Below are positions 43,727 to 53,740 of a DNA stretch of 64,000 nt, one piece after another. The DNA comes from Peptoniphilus sp. BV3C26. Its GTDB lineage: Bacteria > Bacillota > Clostridia > Tissierellales > Peptoniphilaceae. Position numbers and translations under genes: made by a program. Each line of letters opens with the position of its first letter. The stretch's first letter is position 1. Location: NCBI RefSeq assembly GCF_000478985.1, contig NZ_AWXB01000041.1:62001-126000 (forward strand). The letters run 5' to 3'. Below the pieces are notes generated by a model. That model searched no databases and was not told the DNA's origin. It was given only the letters and a program-made list of their open reading frames with translations.

Positions 43727-44419
43727 TTAACTCCTTTCCATAAGTTTATAGCCTTCAAATCCGAACCCATAAGAATTGTTTTCACTAAAAGTAACCCCTA
43801 AAGAAAAATATGCAATTTCTTGAGAAAATTTGTCAGGCTTAATGTTAAGTTCAATTTTGTCTCCTAAAAGAGTGATATTTTTAAATTTACATGGAATTGG
43901 ACCTGAATTTAAAAATTTTATACAATCATAAAAATCTTTTTCTTCGATTTCGTTTTTCGTGAAATATTTATATTTTTTAAAAATATTTTCTTTAATACGT
44001 TTCTCAAATTCATCAACACTTAAATTGTTTCTCCAATATCCCTCATCTGATTTTAAAATCAGGCTATTTAAGGTGTAAATCTTGTCAATTAAATCTTGTT
44101 TTATAACTTTAGGTTTAATAAGTAAATTTTTAAAATTATAATTTTTATAATTTTCAAAGCCATTTAACAAATAATTTACAAAATCTTTATCTATAGATCT
44201 TATTCTAAATTGGCAAAGTTTTTCCTTGACATAAAAATTTTTTATTGGATATAAACTGTCAAAGCAATATGGTTTATAATTTTTTTCTTCGTGAAAAGCT
44301 AAAAATTTTTCATTTAAAGCTAAATATCCATTGATAAGCTTCGCTAATTCTTTTTGTACATCCTCCTTTTTTAAATCTTCTAACAAAAATGTCTTTACGT
44401 TTAATTCATAAACTTTCAA
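43727..44419 (-). CDS. cas6: CRISPR-associated Cas6
   Basis: Endoribonuclease that cuts repeat RNA to make crRNA; 230 residues. The C-terminal glycine-rich loop YGFGFEGYKL is diagnostic and a CRISPR-Cas6 RAMP fold fits the rest. The start is a TTG (44417-44419) 5 nt after GGAGGTGA. First gene of the operon; its 5' UTR carries the pseudo-spacer match (44439-44449). Confidence 0.92.
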   Translation of the reverse strand: MKVYELNVKTFLLEDLKKEDVQKELAKLINGYLALNEKFLAFHEEKNYKPYCFDSLYPIKNFYVKEKLCQFRIRSIDKDFVNYLLNGFENYKNYNFKNLLIKPKVIKQDLIDKIYTLNSLILKSDEGYWRNNLSVDEFEKRIKENIFKKYKYFTKNEIEEKDFYDCIKFLNSGPIPCKFKNITLLGDKIELNIKPDKFSQEIAYFSLGVTFSENNSYGFGFEGYKLMERS

Positions 44420-44438
44420 ATAATCACCTCCATATAAT

Positions 44439-44449
44439 TATCATTTGCT
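44439..44449 (-). promoter_or_regulatory. 11-bp seed-matched target of the crRNA-like RNA in the cas6 leader
   Basis: On the minus strand AGCAAATGATA exactly equals the first 11 nt of the pseudo-spacer at 44551-44561. It is preceded by TCA (44450-44452), a common type I-B PAM. Matches beyond position 11 are sporadic (13-15, 18). It lies about +7 to +17 from the predicted cas start and upstream of the cas6 Shine-Dalgarno. Confidence 0.75.
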
Positions 44450-44462
44450 TGATTACAAATTA

Positions 44463-44491
44463 ATAATAAAACTTTTTATATTAAATTACAA
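44463..44491 (-). promoter_or_regulatory. Predicted cas operon promoter
   Basis: TTGTAA (44486-44491), a 17-nt spacer, TATTAT (44463-44468); start near 44456. Confidence 0.65.
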
Positions 44492-44505
44492 GCACATTTT
44501 TAAAA

Positions 44506-44591
44506 AATTTTTTACATCTCATGTTGGCGTTCAAATTAGAATTAACTAAATATCATTTGCTATTTCAATACATCTTATGTTTTTGTTCAAT
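44506..44591 (-). ncRNA. CreR-like crRNA-mimic: degenerate repeat, 26-nt pseudo-spacer, degenerate repeat
   Basis: The upstream pseudo-repeat (44562-44591) matches the array repeat at 28/30, with changes only at positions 1 and 10; its 5' handle ATTGAAAT is perfect. The downstream one (44506-44535) matches 22/30 and keeps the Cas6 stem ACAT/ATGT, but its handle is decayed (AAAAAATT), as expected when it only supplies the 3' end. The 26-nt segment between them (44536-44561) has 11 leading bases identical to the cas6 leader. A TATAAT sits 8 nt upstream. This is a mini-CRISPR predicted to guide cas autorepression. Confidence 0.85.
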
Positions 44592-44599
44592 TTAATCCT

Positions 44600-44630
44600 A
44601 TTATAAACTATTTTTATAAATTTATAGCAA
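44600..44630 (-). promoter_or_regulatory. Predicted promoter of the CreR-like RNA
   Basis: TATAAT (44600-44605) with TTGCTA 19 nt upstream (44625-44630). The predicted start at about 44593 puts the first pseudo-repeat at the 5' end of the transcript. Confidence 0.6.
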
Positions 44631-44653
44631 ATTATTTTTAGTCTTATAAAATT

Positions 44654-45685
44654 TTAAATTTCAAATTTTTTAGGGCAATTAAATGATATAGTGTGGAAAG
44701 GAATTGCCATTTTGAAATTATTGTTTTCAAGAATTTCTCTATATTGATTGAAATTTAAGTGTGTTGGAACAATTACTTGAGACATTTTATTTTTATTTAA
44801 AAGTTTCATGGCCTTCGATTTTTTTTCCAATGTTCCTGTAGAAATTCCTCTTCCACCATTTTCAATTATTTTTATTGCTGTTTTATAGCTTTCTTTATTT
44901 TCTAATTGTGGGTCTTGTAAAAATATAAAGCCTTTCATTTTATTTTTAATGGGAAAAAGGTCTAATTTTACTTTTTCATTTTGCCAAAAGTTGTTAAATC
45001 CACAAGAGAATGCTTTTCTTATTTTTTTATCTCCATAAATTTTATAGTCAAAATTTTCTTCAAGAATTTTTAAAATTTCAAGTCCTCTTCCATATTCAGG
45101 GACTGGAAAAAATATTTTATCTGTAATTTTTAAATATTCTTTTATTTTTTTTATTAATTTTTCTTTTTGTTTTTCAAAACTATTTTCGTTAAATCCATAA
45201 GCTGCATCAATTATTGCAAAATCGGCTTTTTGATCTTCTATTAGGTCATATTTATAGACTTTTGTTTGAAAGTTTACATCTCCTGAATAAAAAATCTTTT
45301 TATTTTCAAATTCCAAATTAAAATATACCGCCCCTTTGGCATGGCCACTTCTTCCCCACTGGATTTTCATGCCGTCAACTTTTTCATCTATGTCTTCAAG
45401 ATATATTGTAGGATAAACTTTTTTAAGCATTTTAAAAGTTTCATAGCTTGTTATAAGCGTACAGTTTCTATTATTTTGAAAAATTAAATCTAAAGCTCCG
45501 CTGTGATCTTTATGAATGTGGGATAAAAAAACATATTTAATTTTTTTTATCTCTTTTTTACTTAAATCAGGCAATAAGGTTTTATTTTTTATGCCTGCAT
45601 CAAATAAAATTGAAAATTTTTCACCTTCAAAGTAAAAAGAATTTCTTCCGTGTTCTCCCACTCCTCCTGCAATTTTAAATTTCAT
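44654..45685 (-). CDS. MBL-fold metallo-hydrolase
   Basis: A 343-residue metallo-beta-lactamase-fold protein with the metal motif SHIHKDHSGALD and a second His in WGRSGHAKGA. It resembles the ribonuclease/phosphodiesterase branch rather than beta-lactamases. Its start overlaps the ABC permease stop as ATGA, so it is the last gene of the importer operon and may act on the imported compound. Substrate unknown. Confidence 0.82.
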   Translation of the reverse strand: MKFKIAGGVGEHGRNSFYFEGEKFSILFDAGIKNKTLLPDLSKKEIKKIKYVFLSHIHKDHSGALDLIFQNNRNCTLITSYETFKMLKKVYPTIYLEDIDEKVDGMKIQWGRSGHAKGAVYFNLEFENKKIFYSGDVNFQTKVYKYDLIEDQKADFAIIDAAYGFNENSFEKQKEKLIKKIKEYLKITDKIFFPVPEYGRGLEILKILEENFDYKIYGDKKIRKAFSCGFNNFWQNEKVKLDLFPIKNKMKGFIFLQDPQLENKESYKTAIKIIENGGRGISTGTLEKKSKAMKLLNKNKMSQVIVPTHLNFNQYREILENNNFKMAIPFHTISFNCPKKFEI

Positions 45686-47339
45686 ATCTTTTTCCTTTCT
45701 AAGAATAATCTGACTAAAATTAAACTTGTGGTTGTTATTAAAACAGTTATCAATGCCATTGCCATTCCTAAAGATATGGATCCTTGTTCAAATTCACGAA
45801 CTATAAATGTGGATATTACAAGCTTATTTGGCGGTGAAATTAATGATGCTGTGACAAGTTCTCTTAAGCCTATTATAAAGGTCATCATCCATGCTGAAAA
45901 AACTGATTTTAATATTAGGGGTAAATTTATCTTTCTAAAAATATATAGGGGACTTGCTCCGAAAACTTTTCCTGCCGCTACTAAATTTTCAGAAATTTGT
46001 GTATATCCGCTTGTTACATAGGATATTGTATATGGCAAGAATAAAATTACATAAGCTAAAACCATTATTCCCATGGTGTTGTATAGGGGTAAAATTTTAT
46101 ATAAACGGTTCCAAAAAATCATTATTCCTATTACTATTACTATACCTGGAAGCATTTCAGGTAAAAGTCCTATTCCTTCTATAGTTTTTCCAAGTTTATT
46201 TTTACTATAAAATATCATTGTAACTATTAAAGTTCCAAAAATTACGCAAATTGTAGCTGAGCAAAATGCCAATAAAAATGAATTTTTAATGGCCTCCATT
46301 CCCTTTTGAGATTCAAAAAAAAGTTCATGGTAGTTTGCCGTTGTGAAATTTCCCATTTTAAATCCAATTCCCCTCAATTTTATAAGAGATGATGAAATTA
46401 TAGAAAAGTATGGAATTATAATTGAAATAAATATAACTAAAAAAATATACAGATAGGCTAAAAATTTTTTTCCTTTTTCAAGTTTTATAAGAGATACTTT
46501 TAAACCTTTACCTCCAACTAAATTATAGCTGGCTTTTTTTGTTATGATATTTTGCATAAGCCACATAAAAATACAAATACCCATAAGTAAGCTTGCAAGA
46601 GCTGCTGATTTTCCGAAATCCACCGGTGCAATACTTGCATATTTATGAATATCTGTGGTAAATACACTAAAGCCTATTCGCTTTCCTAATGTAGATGGAG
46701 TTCCATACTCACTTAAAGTTTTTACAAAAACTAAAAGACCTCCTATGGCAAAATTTGAGTATAAAAGTGGCAAAAAAATTTTTATCATTCTTATTTTTGA
46801 ATTTGCTCCAAAAACTTTCGCCGCTTCTAAAAGAGAGTTTGGTATGTTTGCCATTGCGTTTTTTAAAATAGTAAGCATAAATGGAAATATATGCAAACTC
46901 ATAACAAGAACAAGGCCTGCTAATGTGAAAAACCAATTTTCACTTCCCTTAAACATGGGAACTATCTGTTGTAAAAGTCCATTTTTTTGCATAAACAATA
47001 TCCAACCCATAGAAGCGATATATGGAGGCGTCATAAAAGGTATAAGAAATAAAATTTCAAAGATTTTTTTATTTGCCAGTTCCGTTCTTGAAAACAAAAA
47101 TGCTAAGGGTCCTGCAATAAGTGTGGAAACTATTACGACTAAAATTCCCAAAAGCAAAGAGTTTAAAATCATTTGCAAATTTTCATTTTTTTGAAAAAAA
47201 CTTCAAGAGAAAAGCTTAAATTTAATTTTCCGTCAATTATTACTGCTTTTAAAAAAACAGATAAAAGAGGAGCGATAATTAAAAATATTAAAATCACTCC
47301 TATAATTATCAAATTTAAATTTTTTTTAAAAAATTTCAT
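45682..47339 (-). CDS. ABC transporter permease (FbpB/iron or phosphonate type), frame broken near 47190
   Basis: Fused permease with two BPD_transp_1 halves and about 12 membrane segments. The long frame starts at ATG 47178, but the first helix lies upstream in another frame: ATG 47339 (TAATG overlap with the binding-protein stop) gives MKFFKKNLNLIIIGVILIFL and runs to an A7 tract (47186-47192). One additional A there would join it to the rest (NENLQMILNSLLLG). The EAA loops carry EAAKVFGANSKIRMIKIFLP and VAAGKVFGASPLYIFRKINL as key segments (EAA and G-x9-P). So the gene is whole except for a -1 change. Confidence 0.85.
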
Positions 47340-48361
47340 TACTTGGCAACAAGAGAGTTTAATTTTTTAGCTGAATCTGTTGCTATTTTCATCATATTTT
47401 CCCAATTTGTAGGAATTTGTTTTATATCTTTAAGACCTGCTCTATTGTCCATTTCAATGTCGCTTCTTCCTGGAATAAGAAAAGCTTCTGCCACCATCTT
47501 TTGAGCCTTATCTGAATAAAGAAAGTCTATAAATTTTTTAGCTCCTTCAGGATTAGGTGCTGATTTTAAAATTAAAGCTGGACGAGGATTTACAACAGTT
47601 CCGCTCTTAGGATAATAAATGTCTATGGGTTCACCCTTCTTTTTTGAAGTGTAGGCATTGTAATCAACTCCTGCAACTAAAATTCCAGTTTCCCCTGTTG
47701 TTACAGATTCAAGGGCAGCTTTATTTGCTCCTGGAACAATTAAACCGTTTTTAGCCATGTTTTCAAAATCATCCCAACCGAAATTATCTATATATGCTGC
47801 AAGAAAGTCTTTACAAGCTCCGGATTTTTCAGGGTCTGGAATTGCAATTTGGCCTTTATATTTAGGATCTGACAGTTCGCTCCAATCTGCATTTAAATCT
47901 TTAAAGGCATTTGTATTATAAATAATTCCAACTGCAGAGGCACAGTAACCGAAAAGTTCATTGTCTTCATCAATCCATCCCTCTACACTTTTATCTTTAT
48001 TTTTTATTTCGTAGGACATTAACATGTCTTGAGATTTTAAGCTTAAACCGTCAGACCATGATGCAAGACCTACAACATCTGCAATAGGATTTGCCTTTTC
48101 AGCTTCCAGTCTTGCTAAAATTTCTCCTGTAGTGCCTTGGAAAACTTCAACTTCAATTCCACTTTCTTCTTTAAAGGCTTCAGTTAATTTTTCTGTAAGT
48201 TTTGCTGGAGAAGGCATATAAACGGTAATTTTTTTATTATCTGACACATTTTCACCCTTATTTTCAGAGTTAGCCTTAGAGTTTTCTTTTGAATTTCCGT
48301 TAGCACAAGCACTTAAAAGTAAAATTGAGCAAAGTAAAATTCCAATAATAGATTTTTTCAT
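47339..48361 (-). CDS. ABC transporter substrate-binding lipoprotein, iron/phosphonate type
   Basis: Extracytoplasmic solute receptor of 340 residues. The lipobox LLSAC gives a lipid-anchored Cys. The domain is the bacterial extracellular solute-binding fold of FbpA/AfuA and 2-aminoethylphosphonate receptors (GTTGEILARLEAEKANPIAD, IAIPDPEKSGACKDFLAAY). The adjacent-Tyr iron site of FbpA is not obvious, so ferric iron is not certain. Confidence 0.85.
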   Translation of the reverse strand: MKKSIIGILLCSILLLSACANGNSKENSKANSENKGENVSDNKKITVYMPSPAKLTEKLTEAFKEESGIEVEVFQGTTGEILARLEAEKANPIADVVGLASWSDGLSLKSQDMLMSYEIKNKDKSVEGWIDEDNELFGYCASAVGIIYNTNAFKDLNADWSELSDPKYKGQIAIPDPEKSGACKDFLAAYIDNFGWDDFENMAKNGLIVPGANKAALESVTTGETGILVAGVDYNAYTSKKKGEPIDIYYPKSGTVVNPRPALILKSAPNPEGAKKFIDFLYSDKAQKMVAEAFLIPGRSDIEMDNRAGLKDIKQIPTNWENMMKIATDSAKKLNSLVAK

Positions 48362-48369
48362 AATTCCTC

Positions 48370-49332
48370 CTAAATCTTAATAAAGTTTTTTTCATCAATA
48401 TGAATAGTCAACTTATCCCCCACATCTAATCTTTCATTAGAAAAAATACTCCAAGTTTTTTCGTTATGATTAACGTTTAAAAGATAAGAGTTCCCTAAAA
48501 ACTGCACTTTTGAAACAATTGTGTTGAAAGTTTTTGCACCTTCAAAGTCATTCAAACTTGCTACTTCAGGCCTAAACATAAGATCATCCTTAATCCAATT
48601 TCCAAGTCCTATAAAACTTGCAACAAATTCATTATTAGGATGATTGTATATATTGTAAGGAGTATCGTACTGTTCTAAGAAACCATTATGAAAAACCGCA
48701 ATTTTTTCACTCATACTCATTGCCTCAGTTTGGTCATGGGTCACAAATATTCCTGTGATTGAAAGTTCATTTATAAGTTCCCTAAGTTCAAGACGCATTT
48801 GCTTTCTTAAAATTGCATCAAGAGCAGATAAGGGCTCATCAAACAAAATACATCCCGGCATTATGACTATGGCTCTTGCAAAAGAAACTCTCTGTTGTTC
48901 CCCACCAGAAAGCATTGATGGATATCTTTTTTCATATCCTTCAAGCCTTACTTTTTTCAAAGCAGATTTAACTTTTTTATCAATATTTTTAAAATCTCCT
49001 TTAACTTTTAAACCGAAGGCAACATTGTCATAAACAGTCATATGAGGCCAAAGTGAGAAATCTTGAAATACAAATCCCAACCCTCTTTTTTCCGTTGGAA
49101 GATCTATATTTTCATCTTTAGAAAAAACACAAACATCATCAAAAAATATTCTCCCTCTATCAGGTTTTTCAAGACCTGCTATAATTCTTAAAAGAGTTGT
49201 CTTGCCACAACCTGAAGGTCCTAAAAAACTTGTAAGTTTTCCGGATTCAATTTCAAGATTTATATTTTTTAAGACATCTTTTTTCCCGAAAGATTTACAA
49301 ATGTTTTCAAGTTTAAGTCTCAATTCATACAC
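48370..49332 (-). CDS. ABC transporter ATP-binding protein (FbpC-like)
   Basis: A 320-residue ATPase with a C-terminal TOBE-like domain. Walker A GPSGCGKTTLL, signature LSGGEQQRV, Walker B ILFDEPLSALDA and H-loop THDQTEAMS are all present. The start could be GTG 49332 or TTG 49323; GAGGAG suits the latter. First gene of the importer operon. Confidence 0.92.
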   Translation of the reverse strand: MYELRLKLENICKSFGKKDVLKNINLEIESGKLTSFLGPSGCGKTTLLRIIAGLEKPDRGRIFFDDVCVFSKDENIDLPTEKRGLGFVFQDFSLWPHMTVYDNVAFGLKVKGDFKNIDKKVKSALKKVRLEGYEKRYPSMLSGGEQQRVSFARAIVIMPGCILFDEPLSALDAILRKQMRLELRELINELSITGIFVTHDQTEAMSMSEKIAVFHNGFLEQYDTPYNIYNHPNNEFVASFIGLGNWIKDDLMFRPEVASLNDFEGAKTFNTIVSKVQFLGNSYLLNVNHNEKTWSIFSNERLDVGDKLTIHIDEKNFIKI

Positions 49333-49423
49333 ACTCCTCTTTTTTTAAGTTTACAATAGAGATGTAACTTGAAATTTTATAAAATGTAAGGAAATTGTAA
49401 AAATAAAAGCGGCTTTTCACAAA

Positions 49424-49459
49424 AAAATCTCCTTAAAGTTATTTCCTTAAGGAGATTTT
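49424..49459 (-). terminator. Terminator of the dnaJ-clpB operon
   Basis: A 13-bp stem AAAATCTCCTTAA/TTAAGGAGATTTT; on the minus strand it ends in a T-run. Confidence 0.85.
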
Positions 49460-49477
49460 ATAATTTTTTAATTTTTA

Positions 49478-52054
49478 TTATTTTACTTGAAGATCAAGGG
49501 AATTGTCTTTTACAACTATTTCAACTTTACTTTTTTCTATTACTTTTCCTGCTATTATAAGTCTTGAAAGTTTTGTTTCAATTTGTGATTGAATATATCT
49601 TTTTACAGGTCTTGCTCCATATTGAATGTTGTAAGAATTTTTCAAAATATATTCTTTTGCTTCTTCTGTTGCTTTTAAGCTTATTTCCCTTTCTTTTAAA
49701 CGGTCTTCTATTTCTTTTATTGAAGCTTCTATTATTTTAAATATTTGATCTTTCATAAGAGGCTTAAATAAAACTATTTCGTCTACTCTGTTTAAAAATT
49801 CCGGTCTAAATTCTCTTTTTAATTTTTCATTTACAGCGTCTTTTGCTTCTTGAGAAATTTCTCCGTCTTCTTTTATTCCTTCAAGTAGGTCTGATGAGCC
49901 TAAGTTACTTGTCATTATAATGACAGTATTTTTAAAGTCTACTGTCCTTCCTTGATTGTCTGTAAGTCTTCCGTCGTCTAATACTTGAAGGAGTATATTA
50001 AATACATCTGGATGGGCTTTTTCTATTTCATCAAACAAGACTACTGAATAGGGTTTACGTCTTACAGCTTCTGTAAGTTGTCCCCCTTCTTCATAGCCTA
50101 CATATCCTGGTGGCGATCCTATTAGTCTTGATACTGAAAATTTTTCCATATATTCACTCATATCAAGTCTTATAAGATTTTTTTCATCGTCAAATAAGTC
50201 TTCTGTTAAGGCCTTTGCTGTTTCAGTTTTTCCTACTCCTGTGGGTCCTAAAAATATAAATGAACCTATGGGTCTATTTTGTGATTTAAGACCTGCTCTT
50301 GCTCTTAATACGGCGTCTGATACTGCTTCTACTGCTTGGTCTTGCCCTATTACTCTTTGGTGAAGTCTTTGGTCTAATTTTAAAAGTTTTTCCTTTTCAG
50401 TTTCATTTAATTTTTCAAGAGCTATTCCTGTCCAGCGGCTTATTACTTGTCTGATTTCTTCTTCTCCCACTACTTCCTTTACCATGGAATGTTCGTCTTT
50501 TGTTATTTTTTCTGCTTCTTTTAATTGTTTTTCCAGTTCAGGCAGTTGTCCATATTTTAAAACTGAAAGTTGTTCCAAATCATATTTTCTTTCGGCTTCT
50601 TCTATTTTGTGTTTTATATCTTCTATTTTTTCTTTAAGTTCTTTTACTCTGTCTAAGTCTTTCTTTTCTGCTTCCCATTTTGCCTTTTGAAGATCATAGC
50701 TTTCTTTTTCTTTAGAAAGTTCTTCTTCTATATTTTGAAGACGCTTTAAACTTTGGTCGTCTTTTTCTTTTTTTAAAGTTTCCCTTTCTATTTCCAATTG
50801 AAGAATTTTACGTCTTACTTGGTCTATTTCCGTTGGCATGGAGTCAATTTCAGTTCTTAACATGGCGCAGGCTTCATCCATTAAATCAATTGCCTTGTCC
50901 GGTAAAAATCTGTCTGAAATATATCTGTCTGAAAGAACTGCTGCAGCTATTACTGCTGAGTCGGAAATCCTTATACCATGATAAATTTCGTATTTATTTT
51001 TTATTCCACGTAAAATTGAAATGGTTTCTTCTACTGTTGGTTCGCTCACTAAGACTTTTTGAAATCTTCTTTCAAGGGCTGGGTCTTTTTCTATATATTT
51101 TCTAAATTCATCAAGGGTTGTTGCTCCTATTGCATGAAGTTCTCCCCTGGCAAGCATAGGTTTTAAAAGGTTTGATGCGTCCATAGCACCATCTGTTTTC
51201 CCTGCACCTACAATGTTGTGAATTTCATCTATAAATAATATTATTTGACCTTCGCTTTTTCTTACTTCCCCTAAAACAGCCTTTAATCTTTCTTCAAATT
51301 CTCCCCTGTATTTTGCTCCTGCTATTAATGAACCCATGTCAAGAGAGAAAATAGTCTTTGTTTTTAAACCTTCAGGAACATCTCCTGATACTATTCTTTG
51401 GGCAAGTCCTTCAACTATGGCAGTTTTACCTACACCAGGTTCTCCAATTAAAACGGGGTTGTTTTTTGTACGTCTTGATAAAATTCTTATTACATTACGA
51501 ATTTCTTCATCTTTACCTATAACCGGATCTATTTTTCCGGCACGAGCTTCCATAGTTAAATCTCTACCATATTTATTTAAAGCATCAAAAGTATCTTCCG
51601 GATTATCACTGGTAACGTGTTGATTGCCTCTTATTTTTTGAAGATTTTCAAGAAAATTTTCCATATTTATGTTAAATTTTTTGAAAATTTCTTTAGACTT
51701 TCCTCCACGTTTTATCATTGCCATGTAAAGATGTTCAACGGAAGTATAAGAGTCTGCAAATTCATCTCTTATCTTATCTGCGTCCCTTATTATTACGGCA
51801 AGATCTTGGCTGGGAGATATATTTCCCCCTCTTTGCTTAGGAAGTTTTTCAATTTCCTTTTTCAAATCGTCTTTTACTAAATCTGGATTAATTCCCATAT
51901 ATGATAATACTTTGGAAATCAAACCTTCATTATCAGACACTAAAGCCTGATTTAAATGGATATCTTCTATTTGAGGATTTCCAAATTCATTTGCAAGATT
52001 TTGAGCTTTTTGTAAAGCTTCTACGCTTTTTTGCGTCCACTTTTCAAAATTCAT
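49478..52054 (-). CDS. clpB: ClpB disaggregase
   Basis: Hsp100 disaggregating ATPase of 858 residues. It has a Clp N-domain, AAA1 with [15 protein letters not shown], a coiled-coil middle domain about residues 400-530 and AAA2 with [14 protein letters not shown], plus the D2 small domain. Second gene behind the CtsR operator, after a J-domain protein. Confidence 0.97.
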   Translation of the reverse strand: MNFEKWTQKSVEALQKAQNLANEFGNPQIEDIHLNQALVSDNEGLISKVLSYMGINPDLVKDDLKKEIEKLPKQRGGNISPSQDLAVIIRDADKIRDEFADSYTSVEHLYMAMIKRGGKSKEIFKKFNINMENFLENLQKIRGNQHVTSDNPEDTFDALNKYGRDLTMEARAGKIDPVIGKDEEIRNVIRILSRRTKNNPVLIGEPGVGKTAIVEGLAQRIVSGDVPEGLKTKTIFSLDMGSLIAGAKYRGEFEERLKAVLGEVRKSEGQIILFIDEIHNIVGAGKTDGAMDASNLLKPMLARGELHAIGATTLDEFRKYIEKDPALERRFQKVLVSEPTVEETISILRGIKNKYEIYHGIRISDSAVIAAAVLSDRYISDRFLPDKAIDLMDEACAMLRTEIDSMPTEIDQVRRKILQLEIERETLKKEKDDQSLKRLQNIEEELSKEKESYDLQKAKWEAEKKDLDRVKELKEKIEDIKHKIEEAERKYDLEQLSVLKYGQLPELEKQLKEAEKITKDEHSMVKEVVGEEEIRQVISRWTGIALEKLNETEKEKLLKLDQRLHQRVIGQDQAVEAVSDAVLRARAGLKSQNRPIGSFIFLGPTGVGKTETAKALTEDLFDDEKNLIRLDMSEYMEKFSVSRLIGSPPGYVGYEEGGQLTEAVRRKPYSVVLFDEIEKAHPDVFNILLQVLDDGRLTDNQGRTVDFKNTVIIMTSNLGSSDLLEGIKEDGEISQEAKDAVNEKLKREFRPEFLNRVDEIVLFKPLMKDQIFKIIEASIKEIEDRLKEREISLKATEEAKEYILKNSYNIQYGARPVKRYIQSQIETKLSRLIIAGKVIEKSKVEIVVKDNSLDLQVK

Positions 52055-52086
52055 ATTATCACCTTTTTCTTTTTATTTTCTTTTTT

Positions 52087-53022
52087 CTATTTATCTAAAT
52101 CTCTTAGCTTTTCATATAAATCCTTTTGGTCTTGGCTTAAGCTTTGAGGATTTACAATGTTAAATTCTATATATAAGTCTCCTTTTTTGCCCTTTAAGTC
52201 TTTAAAACCTCTGCCTGCTACACGCATTTTGCTTCCACCCTTAAAACCTGCGGGAAGTTTTAATTTTATTTTTCCATTTAAGGTATCTACTAAAAGATCC
52301 TTTCCTAAAGCTGCATCCCACGGGAAAATATTAACCTTACTAGTTAAATTTAAGCCATCAAGGGTAAAATTGTGATTAGGTATTAATTTTATTTTAAATA
52401 AAATATCTCCATTAACTCCGTATTTTTCACCCTTAACTTTGATTTTTTTACTAGGGCCTATACCTGATGGAATTTTTAAATCAATATCCACAGATTTTGA
52501 ATTTATATTAAGTTTTAATTTTTTTTCAGTTCCCTTATAAGCTTCCTCTAAAGAAAGACTAATTTCAGTTTCATAGGATTTTCTTTGAGGTTTTCTGCTT
52601 CTTGAAGAAGTCATATCGGAAAAAATATCTCCCATATTAAAACCACCAAAGCTTCCCTTACTAAAACCCCTATCCTTTGAAGAATCTCTACCGAAAATTA
52701 AATCAAAAAAGTCTGAAAAATTTCCTCCACTTCCCCCGCTCGTATAGGTGTAACCATATTGAGAGGGATCGAAGTTTGTTCCTTGACTGAAATCATAATT
52801 TGATCCGAAGGTATCGTATTTTTGTCTTTTATCTTTATCTGAAAGCACTTCATAAGCTTCGTTTATCTCTTTAAATTTTTCCTGACTTTTTTTATCACCT
52901 TGATTTAAGTCCGGATGATATTTTTTTGCAAGCTTTCTAAAGGCTGATTTAATTTCTTTATCTGATGCGCTTTTTTCAACGCCTAAAATTTTATAATAAT
53001 CTTTATACTCCATATATTTCAC
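52087..53022 (-). CDS. DnaJ-like co-chaperone (CbpA type)
   Basis: A J-domain protein of 311 residues. The J-domain KDYYKILGV...KYHPDLN contains the HPD motif; a Gly/Phe/Ser-rich region follows, then the C-terminal peptide-binding domains. The zinc-finger domain of DnaJ is missing, so it is of the CbpA class. The second Met (MEYKDYYKI) may be the true start. Paired with clpB and a CtsR operator, it likely feeds substrates to the disaggregase. Confidence 0.9.
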   Translation of the reverse strand: MKYMEYKDYYKILGVEKSASDKEIKSAFRKLAKKYHPDLNQGDKKSQEKFKEINEAYEVLSDKDKRQKYDTFGSNYDFSQGTNFDPSQYGYTYTSGGSGGNFSDFFDLIFGRDSSKDRGFSKGSFGGFNMGDIFSDMTSSRSRKPQRKSYETEISLSLEEAYKGTEKKLKLNINSKSVDIDLKIPSGIGPSKKIKVKGEKYGVNGDILFKIKLIPNHNFTLDGLNLTSKVNIFPWDAALGKDLLVDTLNGKIKLKLPAGFKGGSKMRVAGRGFKDLKGKKGDLYIEFNIVNPQSLSQDQKDLYEKLRDLDK

Positions 53023-53068
53023 TTCCTTGTACAGATCAAATTTGTTTTAATATTTTTTCGCTTTTATG

Positions 53069-53099
53069 TTTGACCTTCTTTGACCTTAGCTTTATTATA
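53069..53099 (-). promoter_or_regulatory. CtsR operator and promoter of the dnaJ-like/clpB operon
   Basis: On the minus strand GGTCAAAGAAGGTCAAA (53069-53085) is a perfect tandem CtsR heptad site. TATAAT (53094-53099) with TTTGCA 17 nt further up (53117-53122) puts the start next to the operator. No ctsR gene is in this window. Confidence 0.9.
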
Positions 53100-53162
53100 A
53101 CATCTATTATTTTTTTTGCAAATATTTTTCAAAAAAATTTTTTATTTTTTTATAAGATATTT

Positions 53163-53225
53163 TTTACGCTTTATATAGAGCATTTTAAAATTTAATTTTT
53201 TATGCTTCACGTGAAGCATTTTTGT
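53163..53225. repeat. Short dispersed palindromic repeats
   Basis: ACGCTTTATATAGAGCAT at 53166 and the perfect palindrome ATGCTTCACGTGAAGCAT at 53202-53219, each followed by T-rich DNA. They are related to the ACGCTTTACGTGAAGCAT copies at 5153, 5179 and 5460. Confidence 0.6.
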
Positions 53226-53237
53226 TTTTTATATTAA

Positions 53238-53269
53238 AAAAACATGGAAATAAAATTTTCCATGTTTTT
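53238..53269 (-). terminator. Terminator of the murF-ddl-rnr-smpB operon
   Basis: A 13-bp stem AAAAACATGGAAA/TTTCCATGTTTTT; on the minus strand it is followed by T-rich sequence. Confidence 0.8.
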
Positions 53270-53282
53270 AAATTTTTTATTT

Positions 53283-53738
53283 TTAATTTTTTTCATATTG
53301 TTTTATGCGTCTATCTGCATCTCTTTTTGCTATTGCATCTCTTTTGTCGTAAAGTTTTTTACCTCTTGCTAAGGCTATCTCAACTTTTACCCTGCCTCTT
53401 ACCAAATAAACTTTTGTTGGAATTATTGTGTAACCTTTTTGAGAAATTGCCCTGTCCAATTTTCTTATTTCACTTTTATTTAAAAGAAGTTTTCTTTCTC
53501 TTATTGGATCCACATTATAAATTCCCCCTTGTTCATAGGGGCTTATGTGCATATTTTCTATAAAAACTTCTCTATTTTTTATTTGGCAGTAGGCATCTTT
53601 TATATTACATTTTCCTTTTCTTATAGATTTAACTTCCGTTCCTACTAAAACTATTCCAGCTTCGTAAGTTTCATCTAAAAAATATTCATGTCTTGCTTTT
53701 CTATTTTGTGCAAGAAAATTTTCTTGTTCTTTTGCCAT
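53283..53738 (-). CDS. smpB: SsrA-binding protein SmpB
   Basis: tmRNA partner in trans-translation; 151 residues. [20 protein letters not shown] and [18 protein letters not shown] are signatures (key residues [14 protein letters not shown]), and the basic tail [13 protein letters not shown] is complete. Directly after rnr, as in many Firmicutes; RNase R degrades tmRNA-tagged transcripts. Confidence 0.97.
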   Translation of the reverse strand: MAKEQENFLAQNRKARHEYFLDETYEAGIVLVGTEVKSIRKGKCNIKDAYCQIKNREVFIENMHISPYEQGGIYNVDPIRERKLLLNKSEIRKLDRAISQKGYTIIPTKVYLVRGRVKVEIALARGKKLYDKRDAIAKRDADRRIKQYEKN

Positions 53739-53740
53739 TT

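Noticed and set aside
44420-44440. A 6-codon mini-frame (ATG ATA ATT ATA TGG AGG TGA) inside the seed-target region, recalling CreT-type toxins
   Set aside because: No Shine-Dalgarno, it ends in the cas6 Shine-Dalgarno, and the pseudo-spacer target sits in the cas promoter region, which favours cas autoregulation over a toxin-antitoxin pair.
44506-44591. tracrRNA or a second, functional mini-array
   Set aside because: No cas9 or cas12 is present, and the downstream repeat has lost its handle, so it cannot feed a further crRNA.
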